In this document: positions 56,475 to 64,000 of the stretch, in pieces
Position numbering within the stretch: position 1 is the first letter of the stretch
How the letters are laid out: every line of letters starts with the position of its first letter
Assembly (NCBI RefSeq): GCF_963678635.1
Contig: NC_087064.1
Location: 36,837,716-36,901,715 of the forward strand
Length of the DNA: 64,000 nucleotides
Source of the DNA: Symsagittifera roscoffensis
Lineage: Eukaryota > Xenacoelomorpha > Acoela > Convolutidae
Direction of reading: 5' to 3'
Notes under the pieces: generated by a model
Databases searched by the model: none
What the model was told of the DNA's origin: nothing
What the model saw: only the letters and a program-made list of their open reading frames with translations
Position numbers and translations under genes: made by a program

Positions 56475-59400
56475 TGTGGTAAAATTTCAGAACGGGGGTT
56501 GGAAATTCAGATAGATAAACAACTTGGTATACAAGAATACACCAGAAAACAACGTATGCACTATGATTGATAAGCAATTGGTTTAACGTGTGGTACAGAT
56601 GCGTTTCTGGATACGATATATAGTATGAATGTTTTTATGTAACCAAAAACGCACGTGCTATTGAAACGTAGTCTATTTTGAAGCAAAAATTTCTAGCTAC
56701 ATTAGCAATGGTTTTTGAATTGATTATGAATGATGATTAATTTTGAAGATGGAAAAGATTTTATTTGTTATTGGCGGTGGACATCCCGATACATTTGCGT
56801 GCTAAGCACTGAACGCATGACCAATGTGTTCGGGGTCATAGAAAAGTGCTCATAACTTTCACGTTAATGAAATACGATATCCTCTTTAAACTTGCTAATC
56901 ATTTTTGATTGGACAAATTATTCAAGCAAGACGAGCATTTGTCGCATGAATGCTGATAATGCTGTTAATTTTTGTTTTAACAGCAATATTTTCTTAGTTT
57001 CACTCGCAAAAGGAAAATACACTTTTTCAAGTTCCCGATTTTTTCAATGAATACTCTTTATAAACGTAAGCACCCCAAGGAGTTTCAAAATCAATTCTCG
57101 AACTTTTCTTTTGTACTAACTGATAATTAATAGTTTTTTGGATAACGTGGTAGCAAACTTAGACCATTTTTAAAAAAATCAATTTTGGATTTTTTACCAT
57201 TTTTCTTCACGTGTAATTTTTTCTTTATGAAACCAAGATTAACCTTGCTCTATCGTTTTGAAATTTGGCACGCACTTTAATTCGAAAAAACAATACATTT
57301 CGCCGCCATCTTCAGCGATTCATGCACAAAATCTACTTTTTGTCGGCGATAATGGGGGTAATGGGGGTAACCTTAAAAGAGCCAAGTTATATTTCTATTC
57401 TGAAAGCCGTATATCAAAGAGGAAAGTTAGTAGAATGGGAACCACAAAAAAAAAATTTTGTATGCTCAAAAAAGTTTACAAGCTTCCCATGAATAATTAA
57501 TCATAGCCAAAACTGTCCAGCGACAACAAGCTCAAAAAATTGCAGCAAAATTGAAGCAAATAATCACAACAATTGTGATGTTGCGCTGATTTAATTTATC
57601 CGGACAAAACGAACAGAAGCTAGAACGCGTTTTTTATTGGATTAGGATTAGATAAAAAGTGAAGAGAGCAAAAATTGCTGAAAATTTCAGATCTTTAGGG
57701 TACTTTTTGTTTTGAAAATTTCGGGGACAAATCTTTACCCGTAAAATGGGTCATTTTGGCGTCTTTTAGTCAATCAAAAATTACGCTTAATCTAATGAGT
57801 CAATTGATAAACATGTTATATCAAAATTAGTCTTATACAACTCAACATAATTTTAGAAAAGTCTAACCTCCAAATACTTTAAAAAACGAATGTTTTTGTT
57901 TTATAGCCAAAAATGACATGTCTACTATATAAATATCCAATTCATTGCTTGAACACAAAATTTAAACAGTCTGTGCAATTTTTTGGAGGCTATACCCTTC
58001 TAAAATTTTTTTGGGCTGCCTAAGAGGCTAATTTTGATATGAATTGACACATTAGATTCAGCATATTTTTTCATTGACTAAAGTGAACGAAAATGACTCA
58101 TTTTTGACTTAAAATGCTGGTCTCAAAATTTGCCAAACAAATAGCCCCATACAAGTTCTAGTGAAATTCTAAGCAGTTTTTGTTCTGTTCACTTTTTGTC
58201 CAATCCTAACTCAACTTAAGAAAAACGTGTTTAAAGTTACAACGTTCGTTCATTTTCTCCGTATAAATTTAAATCAGCACAGTATAACGCAAGCATAGCA
58301 TTTCCAGCTAGCAAATAGAAAATGAGACGGAATATACAGTCAAACAATGTATTGAAAATTTCAAGTTCAGAAAAGCTGTCGAGAAACGCATTCATGAGCC
58401 TTACATTAGTATCATTTAGTATCGTTTATATTACTTTTTGGCATCATTTATTGAGCAATTACTAAGCCGACAAGAATCCGGTAGATGCCCAATGAGACAA
58501 TAACACAACAAAGTTTTCCAAACAAATGTTATCACAAAAAACTTTTGCGAGCACAAGCTACAAAATTTGAGATGTTTACACCACAAGCATCTTGAATTTT
58601 TCTAAAATAATAATTATAACAACCAATTTCTGCACTTTGAATGTCAAAAATAAATTGAAAGAGCCAATAAAAATTATGCTGAAACAAAATAATTGAAAAA
58701 AAAATTAAAAGAAACTTGTTCAAGTAATCTGAGTTAGAAAGTCGATGAAAACACAAGATAATTCCCAAGTTTAGTAGGAAATATTTGAAACAGAAAAAAA
58801 TCCATGGAATTGGGCCAGCAAGAAAGAAACAAACTAATGAATTTTGGACAGCTCAATTTTTTAATGAAAAATTGAAAATTCATACACAACCTAACTAGCC
58901 ATGTCTTATCAAGACTCAAACACTCCAACTTAAGGGTTCAGAAGCAACGAGGTTACCTGTAATCCAAGTGAAAAGGAGGCTGCAAGAAAAAAAACATTTA
59001 CAAATATCATGACTGTTTCTTTTTTTATATTAATTGAGATGTTAGAGCAAGTTTTTTTCTTCAAATGGTCTAGAAATGCATTTATTTTCATTGTTTTCAG
59101 ATTTTGAGGCTTTTAGTTCCAAAACATTTTCTTTTTATTGATAAAACAGAAAAAACGGCCAATAAAGTGCTACTGAAATTTTAAAATTTCAGTAGCAATT
59201 TTTTGAACGAGGCCTTCTAAAAAGTGCGCCTTAAGCGGATAAATCTAGATGTGCTGTTTAATTGAAGCATAACTTTTGCACAAAATCGTTTTGACTGAAA
59301 CGTGTTGGAAAAATGGAACCAATTCTGTATTCTTATGCTCGTTAGCAGGTTTGAACTGAGTTTAGTTTTTAGATAAAAATAAGCCCAAATTGAGAAAATT

Positions 59401-60370
59401 GAAACCACAAATAACATTATTCCAGATATTTCGAATACTTAAATCCATTTTCTTTTTGAAGTTAAGATAACTTTCGTTCTTGTACATTGCAATTTGAGCG
59501 CGTTTGAATAATTTGAAGAGCAGCTTCGCAGGATCAAACCGGCAAAACAAATAATCGTTGATCATTTCTAACAAAATTTCTAAATGAAAACTAGATGATA
59601 CGTAAAGACCAAATAAGTGAAAACTCAGTTCGCTCAATAACCTTTTATATAAAAAAATTTGAAAATCGACTGCATCCAAAACAATTGTCTCTTGGTTGTT
59701 CCATGGTTTTCATTTGCATAGTTTCTAGGGAAACATATTTTAAGAAGTAACTGTGTAGATCGGACAAACTTTTTGAAAGCTTCTCATTCCTGATATTTTT
59801 AGAGCAGTTTTTGTTACAAAATTTCTAGAAACACTGTGACAAAACCACAAGCCTGGAAGTGTAGTTTTCTTCGCATTTTTTAAAAACTTAAAAAGTTCTG
59901 TCCAACAACTGGCTTGAGATTTCAGGCTCGAAAGATCACGGCGGTATATCGGACAATGTGGCGCTTTGTCTTTATTTCACAGTATGATATTATGGTTATT
60001 TCTTGTTTTAAACTTACGAGCTTGTTATTGTCCCGGAACTTCAGAAAACAATTCAATATTCTGAGAAAAAGCTAGGCCCTTCTTGCAAAAATAATAGGCG
60101 AACTCTTGCTACTATTGCAATTGTTCTTTAATTCATGGTCATTTGGATATGTGCACAAATTTGTCCCTGAAACAAACCCTCGAAGCCACGTGGGAAATCT
60201 TTATTGTTCCATGATGAGCTAAAAATGATTGTTTTTGTTTTGTTTTTGCCAGAATATAAATATAAATATATATGTGTGTGTGTTTCACAAAAATCAATCA
60301 AAATTCTTGACCTCGTTTTCACATTTAACTCGGCTATGAAAAAAAAAACGCTATCAATAAACGATATCGC
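56475..60370. other. Upstream flank of AK7 and intergenic DNA
   Basis: No gene is supported apart from foldback element 2. The AK7 promoter should lie just above 56474. I see an AT-rich box near 56613-56625 but no clear RFX X-box. Confidence 0.4.
57588..58275. mobile_element. Foldback element 2 (long inverted repeat)
   Basis: Left arm anchors GCTGATTTAATTTATCCGG (57588), GGATTAGGATTAGATAAAAA (57639) and CTTAATCTAATGAGTCAATT (57785) recur as reverse complements at about 58257-58275, 58190-58210 and 58043-58065. Arms of about 260 bp surround a unique centre. A lone arm of the same family lies at 26030-26320. Confidence 0.75.
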
Positions 60371-60377
60371 AAAAATG

Positions 60378-61100
60378 TTAAGGTTGAGATGGTACAAAAC
60401 CGTATCGCAGCATTATTTGAACTCCACATATATGAACTTTTTAGGAAGGTTGTCAAACAGTTGCTTGGCACCAGCAATCTAAACCTAAATGATTTTCAAA
60501 AAAAACGAGGGAACGTCGAATTCGTCATTGAGAGTTTTACCGAAGTACACCAATGGAACCAGGGGTGAAATGTTTATTTATGATTGTTCATGATGTGCTA
60601 AATAGTTACATCATTGCTAATGATGGGCTGGTTAATATTGTCTTCGGGTGATTACTAAGAAAAGTTTAAGGACGGTCTTTGGTTTGTGAAGGGTGTCTTT
60701 CAGTGCTCAAAGGTCTGGAAGCTACCACTAATGCACAATGGGGCCTTAATTGATTACTCAAAAGTCATTCGGATCAATTTGGACTGTACTTAGACTCTTG
60801 AGTATAATGAGTACTGGGAAACACCATCACAGACCGGGCCGTCCCTGATAAGCATTGACGAAATTTTGGAAAAATTATATTGCCATTTTATATTAAAAAA
60901 GTAATTTATTGCTTTGATTATATTACCTTAATTTGATGTATACAAGGATGTTTAGGGGCATAAGATCAGGTCCCTTGGCCTGTTGATGCTCCTAGGTAGG
61001 CTGTAATAATTGAACTTCATTGATCTAGTTCTCTGAATATGTACAATGTGGTAGAGTTTTGTAAAGCCTACTGAAATATAAATAAATAAATAATTTTTGA
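60378..61100 (+). repeat. Possible LINE 3' end
   Basis: A short frame ending LRLRWYKTVSQHYLNS and on is followed by about 600 bp of mixed-composition DNA. It ends in ATAAATAAATAAATAA at about 61078, like the tail of CR1-type LINEs. The coding part is too short to be sure. Confidence 0.35.
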
Positions 61101-61254
61101 CCTTATTTTCACATTCAACTCAGTTATTGAAAAAAACGTAGTTCTGAAATCAAAATTGAATCGGAATTTGCATAATCTAAAGGTAAGTGTGATAATGAAA
61201 TGTGTGAGCACCATAAACAGCTTAGAGTCCATGTATGTGCCAGTCTGTCAGCTT

Positions 61255-61386
61255 CTAGAATATTCCTGTTTCCGCGGATACGGCAACGAACTCGCCCGAG
61301 TCTATGTTGAAAGCGGAGAAGCTGTCCGGTTCTATTCCGTTGGATGGGTTCCTGTGTGAGATGTAGACACGAGAGATACACTGGTC
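61255..61386 (-). CDS. Candidate last exon of the leucine-rich-repeat gene
   Basis: A good acceptor (TTTCAATTTAG) ends at 61387, followed by 43 open codons, DQCISRVYISHRNPSNGIEP, then DSFSAFNIDSGEFVAVSAET, and a TAG at 61257-61255. It is GC-richer than its surroundings. Phase 0 fits the exon at 62783-62950. The sequence is not a leucine-rich repeat and I do not recognise it. Confidence 0.35.
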   Translation of the reverse strand, partial: DQCISRVYISHRNPSNGIEPDSFSAFNIDSGEFVAVSAETGIF

Positions 61387-62474
61387 CTAAATTGAAACAA
61401 CTTAGAGTTAATCTAAAAAAATTGAAACGAGACTTGGTAAAGATAAAAACCACTCCTTTCATGGCAAAAATTAATGCTGCAGAAATTATTTCTTTCGCTG
61501 TTGATGCGGAAAGCTGCAAATTAATCATTACAATAAGCTGCCATTTAAAATACATGTCTTACTTGCGATACAACACAAAAAGTCGAAAAAATGAAAATGT
61601 TGAAAAAAACTAGGTCTACCAAAACTTTCGCATGTCTGGATAAAAATTCATTCTAGGCAAACATGCCAAAAAAAACATTTGAATATTAAATTATCAACGG
61701 AAAAACACTTACAAAGTGGAAACAAAGCCGGCCATTTTTAAGCAGACACCAATTGAGTCGGAAAAAAAATATATTTTCTAAAACATAGCTTACAGACAGA
61801 TGGAAAAGAGTCAATGAACGGAAGTTAAAAAAAGAATTTTTTTGTAATTCGCTAGGAAATATGATAATTAAATTCTATTTTCTATTCGAAATAAGAAGTC
61901 GATTACAACTTTCGTGAACTTAGAAAGTTACTCTGTTAATTCTGTTATTTGTCATTTTTAGGCAGCATAACGAGTAAGTCAAGCTCATCAGCTTCTAAAG
62001 AACTAATTTGAGCTTGTTTCCACAGCAAAAAGACCTCTAAAACTAGTTATGATATGCTGGCTAATTTATGCCTTCAAAACAAAATTTCCCAAATTTTGGC
62101 CTGGTTAAGCCCTTTCAAATAATTTCATCTACCTTTTGTCAAAATTTGAACCCTGTATCTTATTTAGTGGCAGAGAAAACGGACAAAACATGAAGAAAAA
62201 GTTCTTTCATTTTCTCGTTCAAATAAAAAAACTGCTAATTCTATGTCCCGTGACTGTATACAAAAGCCTTAACTACCTTCATCGACTTTTAAAAAAGTCA
62301 CCCTGAAAGTACAATGAACAACACTAGCAACTATAATGAAAATTGCTAACTGCGCAAGAAAAGCCCGTGATGTGGTAAAAAAAGCCGACTAAACTTGAGC
62401 TGACACGCGAAAGTCCGACAGTTCTTTTTTACCGGAGAACAATTTCAATTACCTACAGACCGAAAAAAAAATAT

Positions 62475-62560
62475 GATCTGGCTAGGACTTGAACCTTAAA
62501 ACAAAATTGGTGCAAAGGCAACCACGTGACCTCTAGGCCAGGTGCGAACGAACCTGGTCG
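62475..62560 (-). ncRNA. tRNA-like module (SINE head or pseudo-tRNA)
   Basis: On the minus strand CTGGCCTAGAGGTCACGTGG resembles an A box, and GGTTCAAGTCCT is a perfect B box 45 bases later. The T stem is mismatched and no proper acceptor stem closes, so I call it a tRNA-derived repeat. Confidence 0.45.
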
Positions 62561-62782
62561 ATATTAAGGTTCAATAACAAAGCAAGTAGAAAAGCAAGTA
62601 AGATTGGTAAAAAAGTTGTTTACAGGGGGAAAAATCTAGCCCCCGATTACAATCCCTTTAAGCTTAAAACATTGGACCACACGCTTAATCTTCACTCAAG
62701 TTCGTTGGTTCTTTTTAAAATCAAAATTCTTGATCAAATTCCTTTAGCACTATGCGTTTGTACCAACCCTTATGTATGTGAC

Positions 62783-62950
62783 CGTTTCTGGAGTGATTTT
62801 GGAGCAGCCAGAGATGTAGAGTTCTGTGAGGGTGGGACAGCACCTGGCGAGTGTCTTGATAGAGGAGTTGGTGATGTTGTTGTTGCCTGCAATGTTGATC
62901 TCACTCAAGTCGCAGTTCACTGCTAAACAAGCCACCCCGTAGTCAGTCAC
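62783..62950 (-). CDS. Leucine-rich-repeat exon (FBXL/AMN1 type)
   Basis: 56 codons lie between acceptor TTTACTGCAG and donor GTCACA: VTDYGVACLAVNCDLSEINI, then NNNITNSSIKTLARCCPTLT, then ELYISGCSKITPET. The [IV]T-x-x-[GS]-[VI]-x-x-L-A-x-x-C-x-x-L pattern with terminal C-x-x-IT is the cysteine-containing repeat of F-box/LRR proteins. The rest of the gene lies above 64000. F-box, AMN1 and dynein-regulatory-complex LRR proteins all fit. Confidence 0.8.
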
Positions 62951-63204
62951 CTGCAGTAAAAAGCTATATTTACTACTCAAACCTGCTTCATTATTCCGTA
63001 ATCAGAACCTAGTTTTTTTGTTGATTTTGCATCCGACCGTAAATTTTGTGTGTAAAATTTACCACAATAAAAGCTCAGAACGCAAACTTCCGATAAAATA
63101 AATAGTTAAAGAGTTTTTGCAGAGGAAAAAACGATAGCAAGAAACCTTATATTTTAGACTTAATTTCAGAGTAAAAAGCGTCAGAGTAAATATTACATGG
63201 CCAA

Positions 63205-63830
63205 ATACAAACAAGGATAGCCGGTTACTGTGCAAATAGCACAGAAAGATCCGACCATAGTCTTAAAAAATACTAAAAAAATTTATTCAAAATAGTGTCT
63301 TTTGTTTTCTGTGTGGTGTGATAAAAATATCTTAACGAGAAAAATAACATCGGCATTTTCAACAGTCATAGTAAATTAGGCCAATTGGAAAACATTTTTT
63401 GTAGAAAAATGACTAGAATACAAAAAAAACCAACTTTTTTTTTCTAATTTTTAAATTTTTTTTTTGAAATTTGAGTTTCTGATTCCAAAAAAGCGCTTAA
63501 AAAATTCCCAAAAACAACTTTACTCGCGTAAAACAAGAGTTCACAGCTTAAATTAAGCTTAATTGAGCTTATGTAGGCCTGCACGCTCACTTCTTAGCTC
63601 AAAATAAGATAAAAAGCATAAATTTTAAACTTGTTTTTCTCGAGACTAAGGAAGTTTTTACAAAACTTTTCAATGTCGTTCGAATCACGACTGAAAGGGC
63701 TTCAATATGAAATACCACTCGACCCATAATGATGATTATTTGTGGTACCCGATTTTGCGCGGAAAAGAGAAAAAAAAACAAAGATAGCCGGTTGTTGTGC
63801 AAGTAGCACAGAATGTTCCGACCATATTCA
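63205..63830 (-). repeat. Repeat family B, two modules with shared interior
   Basis: Modules at about 63211-63260 and 63779-63826 read GGTCGGAACATTCTGTGC or close to it on the minus strand. The interior (CAGTCGTGATTCGAACGAC on the minus strand, about 63690) matches the interior of the array at 47340-47400, so both are copies of one unit. Confidence 0.6.
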
Positions 63831-64000
63831 TGAAAAAAATTACAAAGTTTTTTTTAAAACTTCTTCAAATTAGTGTCCTTTAAGTGAGTGGTGTGATTCG
63901 AGAACTAAACAATCGCGTAGAGAATTAGATAATTAGGAATGGCCGACAAAATTTGTACAACAGTTTTAATTTTTGTTGAAAATCTTATTGTCAAATAAGA

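Noticed and set aside
62475-62560. Functional tRNA gene
   Set aside because: A and B boxes are visible, but the T stem and acceptor stem do not pair properly, so I list it only as tRNA-like.

Overview
This is a window of a eukaryotic, almost certainly metazoan, nuclear genome. It is AT-rich, its genes are split by long introns, and it is full of non-LTR retrotransposon relics and non-autonomous repeats. Motile-cilia adenylate kinase 7 (AK7), the Wnt carrier Wntless and a dibasic-cleaved peptide precursor together point to a ciliated invertebrate. I cannot name the phylum. All gene structures were worked out by hand from reading frame, splice signals and family resemblance, without transcript data.

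Layout. At 76-2951 (+) lie the last six coding exons of a Wntless/Evi/GPR177 gene, whose 5' part is outside the window. From 2952 to 13786 there is intergenic DNA with two decayed LINEs on the minus strand. From 56474 down to 13787 (-) runs a full-length AK7 gene, rebuilt here as 18 coding exons (about 719 codons, close to the usual AK7 length). It has a Rossmann/SDR-like N-terminal half, an adenylate kinase core, a coiled coil and a C-terminal DPY30 motif. Exon 11, just after the P-loop, has one extra base in an A-run, which is either a real lesion or an assembly error. Upstream of AK7 is intergenic DNA with a foldback element. One leucine-rich-repeat exon of another minus-strand gene, and perhaps its last exon, lie at 61.2-63 kb.

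The most striking content sits inside AK7 introns on the opposite strand. The 22-kb intron 11 (20461-42397) holds what I rebuild as one complete gene on the plus strand: a TATA box at 22664, a 5' leader of about 380 bases without any ATG, a signal-peptide exon at 23078-23116, a 1.2-kb repetitive exon (31497-32742), a 72-bp spacer exon (32886-32957) and a 3.4-kb terminal exon (38715-42121) with a poly(A) signal at 42358. All phases match. The predicted secreted precursor of about 1587 residues would release about 34 peptides of the MDLNDKMFD type and 36 of the GLADEFD type. Most end in Gly-Lys-Arg, so the products would be amides with an unusual Phe/Tyr-Asp/Glu-amide C-terminus. I do not recognise this peptide family. 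A second nested gene, a 94-residue single-pass membrane protein, lies in AK7 intron 13 (16479-16763, +).

The other non-coding DNA is built largely from a few repeat families: a hAT-like MITE with 8-bp target duplications, two families ending in a small hairpin followed by CTTGTT (Helitron/Helentron-like in form), two long foldback elements, an element flanked by 118-bp direct repeats, tRNA-like modules and a CAA microsatellite.
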